Shown: piece by piece, positions 37,917 to 46,206 of the stretch
Layout: every line of letters begins with the position of its first letter
How positions within the stretch are numbered: position 1 is the stretch's first letter
Assembly: GCF_003206715.1 (NCBI RefSeq)
Contig: NZ_PZJU01000004.1
Span: 1,039 to 65,038, forward strand
DNA length: 64,000 nt
Origin: Salinicola peritrichatus
Lineage (GTDB): Bacteria > Pseudomonadota > Gammaproteobacteria > Pseudomonadales > Halomonadaceae
Reading direction: 5' to 3'
Program-made: the position numbers and the translations under genes
The notes under the pieces: model-generated
The model's input: the letters and a program-made list of their open reading frames with translations, nothing else
The model's database searches: none
Told to the model about the DNA's origin: nothing

Positions 37917-38612
37917 GTGGCCGCCTCTCGCCGTTCGTCGCTGCCTGCGTTCATGTTTCGGCTGCTGAAGGGATTGCTGACGATTCTGGCGGTCGGTTTG
38001 CTGCTGCTGACCGTCGGCATCGTCGTGATCAATTTATGGATCTTCGACAAGACGCAAGCGCGAATCGAGCATGAGGTACCGCTCTGCACGGTACAGCCGG
38101 TTGGCCTGGTCTTCGGCACCGCCCAATGGCTGCGCAAGGGCGGTCCCAATCCCTATTATCAAGCGCGCATGGAAACGGCCGCCGAGCTGCTGCGCCTTGG
38201 GCGAGTTCAGCACCTGCTGCTTTCGGGCGACAACCGCACCCGCTACTACAACGAACCGATCAGCATGTGGCGCTCGTTGCGCTACCGCAACGTAGACGAT
38301 TCTCACATGACGCTGGACTACGCCGGCTTCAGCACCTTCGACAGCGTCGTTCGCGCCAAGGAGATATTCGGTGCCGAGCGGCTGATGCTGATTTCGCAGG
38401 ACTGGCACCTGTCGCGGGCGTTGTTCATTGCCGATGCGCTGGGGATCGAGGCCACCGGTTGCGCGGTGCCGGACGATGGCGCCAAGGGCGAGTGGCGTTT
38501 GCGTCTGCGGGAATGGCTGGCGCGCGCGGCGACTTTCGGCGATCTCTACCTTTGGGGGCGCGAGCCTTACTTTCTCGGCCCGTTCGAGCCGATCAAGGTG
38601 TCGCCGCCGTGA
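37917..38612 (+). CDS. SanA-like DUF218 membrane protein
   Basis: A 231-residue protein with one N-terminal membrane helix (about residues 15-43) and a periplasmic DUF218 domain: VFGTAQWLRKGGPNPYYQARMETAAELL (split at 66-93), LLLSGDN, DDSHMTLDYAGFSTFDS and ISQDWHLSRALFIA. It resembles E. coli SanA, associated with envelope barrier function against vancomycin. The GTG at 37917 has GGAGG nine bases upstream; an ATG at 37953 is the alternative start. It converges on the gene at 38646. Confidence 0.82.
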   Translation: MAASRRSSLPAFMFRLLKGLLTILAVGLLLLTVGIVVINLWIFDKTQARIEHEVPLCTVQPVGLVFGTAQWLRKGGPNPYYQARMETAAELLRLGRVQHLLLSGDNRTRYYNEPISMWRSLRYRNVDDSHMTLDYAGFSTFDSVVRAKEIFGAERLMLISQDWHLSRALFIADALGIEATGCAVPDDGAKGEWRLRLREWLARAATFGDLYLWGREPYFLGPFEPIKVSPP

Positions 38613-38645
38613 GTGACGATTCTCGTAGAGAAGCTGGCAAAACCT

Positions 38646-39086
38646 TCAGCGCTGACGCTGCTGCAGCTTGTTGATCTCGCGGATCAGCGCGCGGCAGTTC
38701 TTCCAGCAGCGCTCGAGCGCCGGCTCCAGCGGTTCCGGCAGCGGATGGGTGAAGGCCGTGCCCAGCGCCTGCATCAATACGCGTTCCTGCTCGAGCAATT
38801 CACCCAGCAGCACGGCGCTGTCGTTACCCACGAAGCTCTTGATTCGGCTCCACAGCCAGAGATAGTCATCGCGTTCCACGTCGGCGTCGCGCGGCAACAT
38901 GTCGAGATGTTCGCGAACCAGGTCCTGCAGTTCGCGCATGGCCGCTCCACGTTCCTCGTAATGGGGTTTCAGGGCATTACGCAACGCCGGACGCAGGCGA
39001 TCGAGATTGTCCTGAAAATAATCGAGACTGTCGGCCAGCGCTTCGAGCACGCTGTCCATCGCCACTTGGCGATTGTCGAGAAACAT
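38646..39086 (-). CDS. Small all-helical protein, four-helix-bundle type (DUF2383-like)
   Basis: A 146-residue protein made of predicted amphipathic helices, with no signal peptide. The layout (helix; EERGAAMRELQDLVREH; WSRIKSFVGNDSAVLLGELLEQERVLMQAL split at 88-117; long final helix ending NKLQQRQR) recalls the DUF2383/PA2169 family of ferritin-like four-helix bundles, whose function is unknown. The start at 39086 is preceded by a perfect AGGAGGT. A palindromic AAACACTGTTT motif lies about 40 bp upstream. Confidence 0.65.
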   Translation of the reverse strand: MFLDNRQVAMDSVLEALADSLDYFQDNLDRLRPALRNALKPHYEERGAAMRELQDLVREHLDMLPRDADVERDDYLWLWSRIKSFVGNDSAVLLGELLEQERVLMQALGTAFTHPLPEPLEPALERCWKNCRALIREINKLQQRQR

Positions 39087-39124
39087 GTGCGGCCACCTCC
39101 TGAGGTGACACAAATTGTGCGACC

Positions 39125-39139
39125 GGAAACACTGTTTTG
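39125..39139. promoter_or_regulatory. Candidate operator GGAAACACTGTTTTG
   Basis: A near-palindrome, AAAC-ACT-GTTT, upstream of the helical-bundle gene and downstream of rimK. The same half-sites recur in the ompW-gtrB spacer. The pattern resembles PsrA-type TetR operators (GAAAC, short spacer, GTTTC). Confidence 0.4.
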
Positions 39140-39196
39140 CTACCCCTGAAAGCAGAAAAATTTAGCATTTCCGGCTATTTGTTTACTCCCTCCACC

Positions 39197-40105
39197 TTAC
39201 CCCTTGGGTTTCGGCGGCGCCTTGCGTGGCGCGACGGCGTTCTTCTCCAGATGCTCGACGATCAGGCCAGCGATATCCTTGCCCGTTGCCGCTTCGATGC
39301 CCTGCAGCCCCGGAGACGAATTGACTTCCATGATCACCGGGCCGTGATTGGAACGCAGCAGATCGACCCCGGCGACGCGCAGCCCCATGGCCTTGGCCGC
39401 GCGAATCGCGGTGGAGCGCTCTTCGGGGGTAATGCGAATGACGCTGGCGGTACCGCCGCGGTGCAGATTGGAGCGAAACTCGCCCTCGGCCGCCTGGCGT
39501 TTCATTGCCGCCACCACCTTGTCACCGATCACCAGACAGCGAATGTCGGCCCCTTTGGCTTCCTTGATGTACTCCTGGACCATGATGTTCGCTTTCATGC
39601 CCATGAAGGCCTGGATGACCGATTCGGCGGCTTGATTGGTTTCGGCCAGCACCACGCCGATACCCTGTGTGCCCTCCAGCAGTTTGATCACCAGTGGCGC
39701 GCCCTTGACCATGGTGATCAGGTCGGGGATGTCGTCCGGCGAATGGGCAAACCCAGTGACCGGCAGGCCTAGGCCCTTGCGCGACAGCAGTTGCAGCGAG
39801 CGCAACTTGTCACGCGAGCGGGTGATCGCAACCGAGTCGTTGAGCACATAGGTGTTCATCATTTCGAACTGGCGCAACACGGCGCAGCCATAGAAAGTCA
39901 CCGAAGCCCCGATGCGCGGCACGATGGCATCGAAGGGCTCGAGCTCCTGGCCTTTGTAGTGAATCGACGGACGATGCGAAGTGATGTTCATGTAGCAGCG
40001 CAGGGTGTCCACGACTCTGATGCTATGGCCGCGCTGTTCGGCGGCCTCGATCAGTCGGCGCGTCGAGTAGAGGTTGCGATTGCGCGACATGATGCCAATG
40101 TGCAT
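39197..40105 (-). CDS. rimK: Ribosomal protein S6 glutamate ligase RimK
   Basis: A 302-residue ATP-grasp ligase that adds glutamates to the C-terminus of ribosomal protein S6. Characteristic stretches are the N-terminal [45 protein letters not shown] and [15 protein letters not shown]. The Lys/Pro-rich tail ([11 protein letters not shown]) is a small local addition. It lies 41 bp after the RimB-like protease gene. Confidence 0.93.
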   Translation of the reverse strand: MHIGIMSRNRNLYSTRRLIEAAEQRGHSIRVVDTLRCYMNITSHRPSIHYKGQELEPFDAIVPRIGASVTFYGCAVLRQFEMMNTYVLNDSVAITRSRDKLRSLQLLSRKGLGLPVTGFAHSPDDIPDLITMVKGAPLVIKLLEGTQGIGVVLAETNQAAESVIQAFMGMKANIMVQEYIKEAKGADIRCLVIGDKVVAAMKRQAAEGEFRSNLHRGGTASVIRITPEERSTAIRAAKAMGLRVAGVDLLRSNHGPVIMEVNSSPGLQGIEAATGKDIAGLIVEHLEKNAVAPRKAPPKPKG

Positions 40106-40146
40106 GAACCAAGGCTCCAGAAAGTGGGTAAGCGGCCGGGGCCCGC

Positions 40147-40584
40147 TCAGGGTTCGCCATGCAGGAAAGCGGCGCCCGGGGCGACCAGCAGCCGGCGCAT
40201 GGCGCGTCGACCGAGCAGCATGGGATGGCGCATGTTGCTGCGATCGGTCAGCGTCAGCTCGATCGGAAAGTCCAGACTGCCCAGCAATAGACGGGTGCGA
40301 ATCACGTAGCGCCACGCCTCCTGGCCGTTGGAACTTCTCACCTTGCGTCGATCATGAAGCGGCAACTGGCACTCGTGGGGCGGCGTTTGCCCGCCACTGG
40401 TACGCGTGACGAACCGCACCCAGGGATGGCCGTTCTCCTCGAACGGTTCGATGGCCTCGGCATGTAGCGCCGAGGTGCGTGCGCCGGTGTCCGCCTTGCA
40501 GCAAAGCGTGAGATGCAGATCGGGCAGCGAGACCATCTCGCGGCGACCGATGACGGCCTTGGCCTGATAGGGCATTGCTTTCAT
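40147..40584 (-). CDS. RimK-associated retropepsin-like zinc protease (RimB-like)
   Basis: A 145-residue protein of the PF05618 family (ATP-dependent zinc protease by old name, retropepsin fold). It shows the signature [14 protein letters not shown] with the catalytic Asp, followed by [18 protein letters not shown]. Such proteins sit beside rimK and are implicated in S6 modification. The start at 40584 lies four bases after the preceding stop, which suggests coupling. Confidence 0.85.
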   Translation of the reverse strand: MKAMPYQAKAVIGRREMVSLPDLHLTLCCKADTGARTSALHAEAIEPFEENGHPWVRFVTRTSGGQTPPHECQLPLHDRRKVRSSNGQEAWRYVIRTRLLLGSLDFPIELTLTDRSNMRHPMLLGRRAMRRLLVAPGAAFLHGEP

Positions 40585-40588
40585 CAAT

Positions 40589-41599
40589 TCAGACGTTCCA
40601 CCCTGAGACGCGCTGGCCCACGGCACAATCGCGTGGCGCCTGGCGCAACATCATCAATATTGGCAACCTCAGCCGCGGGATCAATGCCAAATCACGAACC
40701 ACCCGGCGAAAATTGATCTGCGTGCAGCGCGCCAGGCGCTCGAGAAAGCAGCATAATCTCACTTCGTGCTCCAGGTGATGCCAGCCGCGCGCGGCGATGG
40801 CGACGAGACAATCGGCGGCCATCAGATCGTCGTCTTCGAGCCAGCGATCCAGCCACTCGCCGACTTGCTGCGTGTCGCTGCCGAGAAGGGCCCGCAGCAC
40901 GGCGCAGTAGCGCTCGAGATCCTGGGCCTCGCGGGCCGGTTCCAACAGTTGCCATAGCGGTAACAGCAACTCTTGAGGGGTATCACCATGCTCGAGCAGG
41001 TAACACAGCGGTATCAGGACTTCCCGCGGCAGTCTCGGCAGCCGCTGACCCAGTGCGGCGGTAAGCTCGGGGTCCTGTGTCACGACCAGGTCCGCCAGGC
41101 CCTGCAAGCCGATCATCTGCCAGTTGAGCGAGCTATCGCCGAGCAGGTATCGTCGCGCCATCTCGGTATGTGGCGATGTGGGCTGGTCGAACTGCCGTGA
41201 GAGGCGAGCATGCAGCAGCGCGCGCTGGTGGAGCTCCGGCTCGAATGCCAGCGGGTTGTCCTGCATCAGATTCTCGACCGGCTGTGCAGAGGCGTCGTCG
41301 CCTTGGGCGCCCAATGTCTGCAACAGACGCTCGAGAAAGGCGTCGCGCGGTGCCGGTGACAGTAGACCCTGCTCATCGAGTGGCAGCGACAGAAACCAGA
41401 TTACCGGATCCGGTCCGGCAGCCGGCCAGCGTAAGGCGCACGCTAGCTGGGCGTGGCCATTCCACGGCAATGGCCAGGCTTGCTGCTCGCGCTCGAAAGC
41501 CTCGAAGATGCGAGAAGATAGCGGAGCTACGCGTCGTCCCAGCGTAGAAAGTGCTATCTGGGCGCCGCTATGCGTAAAGAAATCGCTTAGCGTTTGCAT
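40589..41599 (-). CDS. DUF3549 family protein
   Basis: A 336-residue cytoplasmic protein of unknown function. The N-terminus TLSDFFTHSGAQ followed by LGRRV and the all-helical C-terminal two thirds match the gammaproteobacterial DUF3549 family as I remember it. It heads a three-gene minus-strand unit with the RimB-like protease and rimK, so a link to ribosome modification is possible but unproven. Confidence 0.8.
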   Translation of the reverse strand: MQTLSDFFTHSGAQIALSTLGRRVAPLSSRIFEAFEREQQAWPLPWNGHAQLACALRWPAAGPDPVIWFLSLPLDEQGLLSPAPRDAFLERLLQTLGAQGDDASAQPVENLMQDNPLAFEPELHQRALLHARLSRQFDQPTSPHTEMARRYLLGDSSLNWQMIGLQGLADLVVTQDPELTAALGQRLPRLPREVLIPLCYLLEHGDTPQELLLPLWQLLEPAREAQDLERYCAVLRALLGSDTQQVGEWLDRWLEDDDLMAADCLVAIAARGWHHLEHEVRLCCFLERLARCTQINFRRVVRDLALIPRLRLPILMMLRQAPRDCAVGQRVSGWNV

Positions 41600-41733
41600 G
41601 ATGGGCGGTCGTCATGTTCATTCGTGGCGCGCACTGTAACTTGCGCGACCCACGACTGGATAGAGCTTGATCAAAAATTGAGCGGCCGCTCGAAAATCAT
41701 GGCGCATGCCGCTCAGCGGAATATGTCCCAAGT

Positions 41734-41742
41734 TTATCCACA
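41734..41742 (+). promoter_or_regulatory. DnaA-box consensus TTATCCACA
   Basis: An exact match to the high-affinity DnaA box in the 231-bp spacer between the divergent DUF3549 and yqcC genes. It stands alone, with no cluster of boxes or AT-rich unwinding element, so it is not an origin. It could be chance or a DnaA-responsive promoter site. Confidence 0.4.
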
Positions 41743-41830
41743 ATCTCTTTCAGCTATTCTGTGAGCAACCGGACCCGAGAGCCACAAAAATGCGAGACCA
41801 CGCGAGACCACGATAGGAGAAGGAGAGGTA

Positions 41831-42157
41831 ATGACATCGCATGACGATCTGGCCCAGGCCCTGCGCCAACTGGCAACGACGCTCGAGCAGGCCGGCCTGT
41901 GGGACGAGCCATGCCCCGAACCTGCGGCTTTCGAAAGCCGGCAGCCGTTCTGTGTCGATACGATGACCTTGCCGCAGTGGCTGCGCTATGTGTTCATTGC
42001 GCGGTTGCAGGCCCTGGCCGATGCCCAGGCCCAGTTGCCGGCCAATTGTGCGGTGGCGCCGGCGATGGAAGTCTGGCTCAAGGATTCGACGATGACGGAG
42101 AAGGGGAGCGTGATTCGAGACATCGCGGTGGTTGACCGAATCGTCACCGAAGCTTGA
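41831..42157 (+). CDS. yqcC: YqcC family protein (DUF446)
   Basis: A 108-residue small helical protein of the YqcC family; function unknown. Conserved pattern: PFCVDTMTLPQWLRYVFIARLQAL (residues 38-61). GGAGAGG precedes the ATG. In many genomes yqcC neighbours truC; it does not here. A bidirectional terminator follows. Confidence 0.85.
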   Translation: MTSHDDLAQALRQLATTLEQAGLWDEPCPEPAAFESRQPFCVDTMTLPQWLRYVFIARLQALADAQAQLPANCAVAPAMEVWLKDSTMTEKGSVIRDIAVVDRIVTEA

Positions 42158-42178
42158 TCTGCGTTGCGGCAGGCGATA

Positions 42179-42205
42179 AAAAACCGGGCGCAGGGCCCGG
42201 TTTTT
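42179..42205. terminator. Bidirectional Rho-independent terminator (yqcC / ompW)
   Basis: The perfect eleven-base inverted repeat AAAAACCGGGC/GCCCGGTTTTT with a five-base loop gives T tracts in both directions between two convergent genes. Confidence 0.9.
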
Positions 42206-42229
42206 GGGAATGTGGCGAGGAGTATGGCC

Positions 42230-42781
42230 TTAGAAGCGCAGCATCGCGCCGGCACCCACGGTAAGCGGGTTCACGTCGACATCGCGACCGCCGTCGATAT
42301 CGGCGCTGACGTCGGCATATTGCGCAAAGGCGTTGAAGCCGAAGTTGTCGGTCACGTTCAAATCGACCCCGAGCTCGCCCACGGCGCCCCAGGAATCGTC
42401 GACGCTACCGACACCGCTTTCATCGGAGAACGTGGTGTAGTTGACACCGACACCCGCGTAAGGCTGAACACGCGAATCCATGCCGCCGAGCGGATAATAC
42501 TGCGCCATCAGGTTGACCGGAATCTGCTTGAAGCTGCCGCCTTCGGCATGCACTTCGGTCTTGGTCATGGAGCTCAGCTGGACGCCCAGCTTGTCGTGGA
42601 ACATATAGCCAAGCCCGAGGTAGCCACCGGTGTCGTCATCGGCATAGCCGTCATCGGTCTCGACCTTGGCCACGCCTGCGCGGGCAAAGAAATCACCAGC
42701 ATCGTAAGCGAAGGCTGCCTGGGTTCCGAATGCGCAAGCGCCGGCAACTACCATGGCGGGAAACAGTTTGGTCTTAGTCAT
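42230..42781 (-). CDS. ompW: OmpW-family outer membrane protein
   Basis: A 183-residue small beta-barrel precursor: signal peptide of about 25 residues (cleavage after FAFGTQAAFA-like AFA), a body with alternating hydrophobic strands and GLGYMF, YYPL and PYAGVGVNY motifs, and a C-terminal Phe (GAGAMLRF), as needed for outer membrane assembly. The family forms hydrophobic channels. The start at 42781 has AAGGGAG upstream; a longer start at 42808 is rejected. The upstream region carries repeated CAGTGTT motifs. Confidence 0.85.
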   Translation of the reverse strand: MTKTKLFPAMVVAGACAFGTQAAFAYDAGDFFARAGVAKVETDDGYADDDTGGYLGLGYMFHDKLGVQLSSMTKTEVHAEGGSFKQIPVNLMAQYYPLGGMDSRVQPYAGVGVNYTTFSDESGVGSVDDSWGAVGELGVDLNVTDNFGFNAFAQYADVSADIDGGRDVDVNPLTVGAGAMLRF

Positions 42782-42858
42782 GATCAAGTACTCCCTTCTT
42801 TGCATCATGTAGCCGTGTTACCGGCTTTCACATTCTGTGAAACAACACGGATAGGATA

Positions 42859-42926
42859 GAAAACAGTGTTCTTTAAGTCTAGTAAAATTTTGAAACAGTG
42901 TTTTTTTACCTGTATGCAGTGTTTTC
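42859..42926. promoter_or_regulatory. Three CAGTGTT-type motifs between ompW and gtrB
   Basis: GAAAACAGTGTTCTTT at 42859-42874, GAAACAGTGTTTTTTT at 42892-42907 and GCAGTGTTTTC at 42916-42926 lie in the 255-bp divergent spacer. The first two read as AAAC-AGT-GTTT near-palindromes, related to the site at 39125. A dimeric repressor could control one or both genes. Confidence 0.45.
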
Positions 42927-43036
42927 CCAGCGTCATGCAGAGGCGGCGTCCAGCCACTACGCTAAACGTAGTTGCTTGGCTGTCGGGTTTCCAACTTCCT
43001 CAACGATAGCGAGATTGCGATCTATAAGGAGCGCTC

Positions 43037-44005
43037 GTGGGAGAACATCAAGTGCGCTGGATGCTGTCGATCGTCGTACCGGTCATGAACGAGGAGCATG
43101 CCATCGCAGACTTCCTGTCGGCCGTCGATGCCGCCTTGGGCGGCGCCGTACCCGAACTGGAGATTCTGTTCATCGATGACGGTTCCACCGACGCGACGCT
43201 AGCCAGCTTGCGCCAGGCTGCGGCCAGGGATCCGCGGGTTCGCGTGCTCGCGTTGACGCGCAACTTCGGCAAGGAGGCGGCCATGACCGCCGGGCTCGAT
43301 CACGCGCGCGGCGACGCGGTGGTGCCGATGGACGTCGACCTGCAGGATCCGCCCGAGGTGATACTCGAGTTCATTCGCTACTGGCGCGACGAGGGCTACG
43401 ACATGGTCTACGGCGTACGTGGCTCGCGTGCCGAAGACACGCAAACCAAGCGCGCCACGGCCGGGCTCTTCTACCGTTTCTTCAATCGCCTGGCCGAAAC
43501 GCACATTCCCAGCAATGCCGGCGACTTCCGGCTGATGGATCGCCGGGTGGTGGAGGCGATCAAACGCCTGCCGGAACGCAACCGCTTCATGAAGGGGCTG
43601 TTCAGCTGGCCGGGCTATCGCTCCATCGGCGTCTATTATTCGCGCCCGGCCCGCGAGAGCGGAGTCAGCAAGTTCAACTACTGGAAGCTGTGGAACTTCG
43701 CGATCGACGGCTTCGTCAGTTTCTCCACCTGGCCGCTACGGGTCTGGATGTACTTCGGTGCCATCGTGGCGGCGATCGCCTTCTTGTACATCCTGCTGCT
43801 TGTCGGGCGGGTAATCGTCGTCGGCAACGACGTTCCCGGTTACGCTTCGCTGATGACCGCGGTTCTGTTTTTCGGTGGCATGCAGCTGTTGTCGATCGGC
43901 ATTCTCGGGGAGTACATCGGCAGGCTGTTCATCGAGACCAAGCAGCGCCCGCTCTATCTGATCGCCGAGGACAGTCTCACAGCAGAATCCTCCGACTCGC
44001 CATGA
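43037..44005 (+). CDS. GtrB-like polyprenyl-phosphate glycosyltransferase
   Basis: A 322-residue family 2 glycosyltransferase with a cytoplasmic catalytic domain (IVVPVMNEE; DDGSTD; MDVDLQDPPE with the metal-binding DxD-like DLQD) and two C-terminal membrane helices (about 238-260 and 275-297). It probably moves a sugar onto undecaprenyl phosphate for later envelope glycan decoration. The GTG start at 43037 follows AAGGAG. The next gene overlaps by four bases and encodes the flippase partner. Confidence 0.85.
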   Translation: MGEHQVRWMLSIVVPVMNEEHAIADFLSAVDAALGGAVPELEILFIDDGSTDATLASLRQAAARDPRVRVLALTRNFGKEAAMTAGLDHARGDAVVPMDVDLQDPPEVILEFIRYWRDEGYDMVYGVRGSRAEDTQTKRATAGLFYRFFNRLAETHIPSNAGDFRLMDRRVVEAIKRLPERNRFMKGLFSWPGYRSIGVYYSRPARESGVSKFNYWKLWNFAIDGFVSFSTWPLRVWMYFGAIVAAIAFLYILLLVGRVIVVGNDVPGYASLMTAVLFFGGMQLLSIGILGEYIGRLFIETKQRPLYLIAEDSLTAESSDSP

Positions 44006-44391
44006 GGCGCCTGAAACGCGAGGCCGGCACCGCGACCCGGTTCGGACTGGTTGGCGGCGTGGCGACGATGGCGCATCTTGGCGTGGCGGCGGCACTGAGT
44101 GCGTTGTGGCCGGCGTTGTCGGAGTTCATCGTCAATCTTTTCGCCTTTGCGGTGGCGTTCCAGATCTCGCTGGTCGGGCATCGCCGCCTGACCTTTCGCC
44201 GTCGGGGCAGCGCACGACGCTTCTTCGTGTTGGCGCTGTTCGGCTTTGCGCTCAACAACGGCATATTGGGAACGCTGCTGGCATCGACGGCGATACGTGG
44301 ATTCTGGGCCATCGGTATCGCCACCTTGACGGTGCCGATAGTGACTTATGTTGGCTCTCGCCTGTGGGCATTTCGCGAACGTCGGATATGA
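44002..44391 (+). CDS. GtrA-family membrane protein
   Basis: A 129-residue protein with four predicted membrane helices: FGLVGGVATMAHLGVAAAL, the next helix to LVGHRRLTF, FVLALFGFALNNGILG and a final helix ending GSRLWAFRERRI. This is the GtrA/DPMS flippase pattern that moves polyprenyl-phosphate sugars across the membrane. It is coupled to gtrB by an ATGA overlap. Confidence 0.85.
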   Translation: MRRLKREAGTATRFGLVGGVATMAHLGVAAALSALWPALSEFIVNLFAFAVAFQISLVGHRRLTFRRRGSARRFFVLALFGFALNNGILGTLLASTAIRGFWAIGIATLTVPIVTYVGSRLWAFRERRI

Positions 44392-44402
44392 CAGAAAGCA
44401 TC

Positions 44403-44434
44403 GGAAAGGCCGCAGCGAGAACTGCGTCCTTTCC
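44403..44434. terminator. Hairpin between gtrA and putP
   Basis: A two-part stem, GGAAAGG with CCTTTCC (44403-44409, 44428-44434) and inner CGCAG/CTGCG, between convergent genes. There is no clear T tract, so termination efficiency is uncertain. Confidence 0.5.
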
Positions 44435-44530
44435 GCCACTCAAGCGGGTCTCAGGCAATGCCGTCGCAGGTACGACAAAGGGCCCCCCGCAGGAGCCTTC
44501 GGTGACCACGAGCGCGTGACGCGCATGCCG

Positions 44531-46021
44531 TTAGCGTGAGATTTGTTTGTATTCACCCGCATCGCTGGTCGCGCCGCTCACTACCAGGATGGCTATGAAG
44601 GAGGCGATGAAACCAGGGATGATTTCGTAGACACCCGGGCCACCGAGGAACGACGCATTCCAGCCCAGCGAGATCCACAGCATGACGGTGACGGCACCCA
44701 CCACCATGCCCGCGATGGCGCCAGCGCCGTTCGTGCGCGACCACATCAGCGACAGGATGATCAACGGGCCGAAGGCAGCACCGAAGCCTGCCCAGGCATT
44801 ACTGACCAACCCCAGCACCTGAGAGTTCGGGTCGGACGCAATGATGGCCGCTACCACACCCACCAGCACGACGCTGAACCTGCCCACGCGAACGGTTTCC
44901 TTCTCGGTCGCCTCTTTACGCAGAAACAGGCGGTAGAAATCCTCGGTCAGCGAGGAAGAGGCCACCAGAAGCTGGCTGGAGATGGTGCTCATGATCGCGG
45001 CGAGCAGTGCTGCATAGAGGAAGCCGGTAATCAACGGGTGGAAAAGCAGATCCGCCAGGATGATGAAGATCGTTTCCGGATCCTGGACGTCCAGGCCATT
45101 GCGCACTGCATAGGCGCGGCCGAATATCCCCACCGAGATCGCGCCGACCAGCGAGACGAGCATCCAGCTCATGCCGATGTTGCGGGCGACGGGGACATCC
45201 TTCAGCGATCGGATGGCCATGAAGCGCACGATGATGTGCGGTTGCCCGAAGTAACCGAGTCCCCAGGTGACCGCGGAGAGCCAGCCGATGAAGGTCAGGC
45301 CGTTCGTCCACGACAGCAGGGTGGGATCGACTGCGTTCAGGGTCTGCGATGCCTGGGCGAAACCCCCGCCACCTTCGCCGAAGAGCACCACTGCCGGCAT
45401 GATCACCAGGGCCAGCATCATGATGCAGCCCTGCACGAAGTCGGTCATGCTCACTGCCAGGAAACCGCCGACGACGGTGTAGATGAGCACCACGCCGAGC
45501 GTGATGATCACGCCCGTCGCATAGTCGCTCAACCCGCCGATGTCGATCACGCCGGCGAAGGCACTGTCGAACAACTTGCCGCCCGCCACCAGGCCCGACG
45601 CCGTATAGATCGAGAAAAAGACGACGATGACGATGGCGGATATCGTCCTCAGCGACATGGCTCGGGTCGGAAACCGATTGGCCAGGAATTCGGGAATGGT
45701 GATCGCATTGCCATAGTGAACCGTCTGTTCACGCAGGCGCGGTGCGACGAGAAGCCAGTTGAAGAAGGCACCCACGAACAGACCGATACCGATCCAGGCC
45801 GAGCCCAGGCCGGAGACGAACAGCGCCCCGGGCAAGCCCAGCAGCAACCAGCCGCTCATGTCCGAAGCGCCGGCCGACAGGGCCGCCACCTGCGGACTCA
45901 GGGTGCGGCCACCCAGCATGTAATCTTCAGAGGTGGCGGTGGACGTGCGCATGGCATACAGACCGATGGCGATCATGAGCACGAAATAAGCAATCAGGCT
46001 GATCCAAACTCCGATAGCCAT
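44531..46021 (-). CDS. putP: Sodium/proline symporter PutP
   Basis: A 496-residue SSS-family transporter with about thirteen membrane segments that imports proline with Na+. It shows the family motifs SEDYMLGGRTLSP, SAGASDMSGWLLLGLPGAL (residues 54-72) and GLGYFGQPHIIVRFMA. Next to putA it serves proline catabolism and, in a halophile, possibly osmoprotectant uptake. The start at 46021 has GGGAGA upstream; the longer in-frame ORF is rejected. Confidence 0.93.
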   Translation of the reverse strand: MAIGVWISLIAYFVLMIAIGLYAMRTSTATSEDYMLGGRTLSPQVAALSAGASDMSGWLLLGLPGALFVSGLGSAWIGIGLFVGAFFNWLLVAPRLREQTVHYGNAITIPEFLANRFPTRAMSLRTISAIVIVVFFSIYTASGLVAGGKLFDSAFAGVIDIGGLSDYATGVIITLGVVLIYTVVGGFLAVSMTDFVQGCIMMLALVIMPAVVLFGEGGGGFAQASQTLNAVDPTLLSWTNGLTFIGWLSAVTWGLGYFGQPHIIVRFMAIRSLKDVPVARNIGMSWMLVSLVGAISVGIFGRAYAVRNGLDVQDPETIFIILADLLFHPLITGFLYAALLAAIMSTISSQLLVASSSLTEDFYRLFLRKEATEKETVRVGRFSVVLVGVVAAIIASDPNSQVLGLVSNAWAGFGAAFGPLIILSLMWSRTNGAGAIAGMVVGAVTVMLWISLGWNASFLGGPGVYEIIPGFIASFIAILVVSGATSDAGEYKQISR

Positions 46022-46206
46022 AGGGCGTCTCCCTTTCTTAGTTATTGGACCGGAAATAGCTCCGGCGGGCGATTGATTCGTAGTCGAGTTTCCCTGTCGA
46101 AGAAGAGCCTTGCGATCAAGGAGAATGCGAAGGTAACACCCGTATTTGACGTTGTTTTCGATCACCGGGAACGTCCTTGCTCATCGTTCCCGGCGGTGCG
46201 TGAGTC

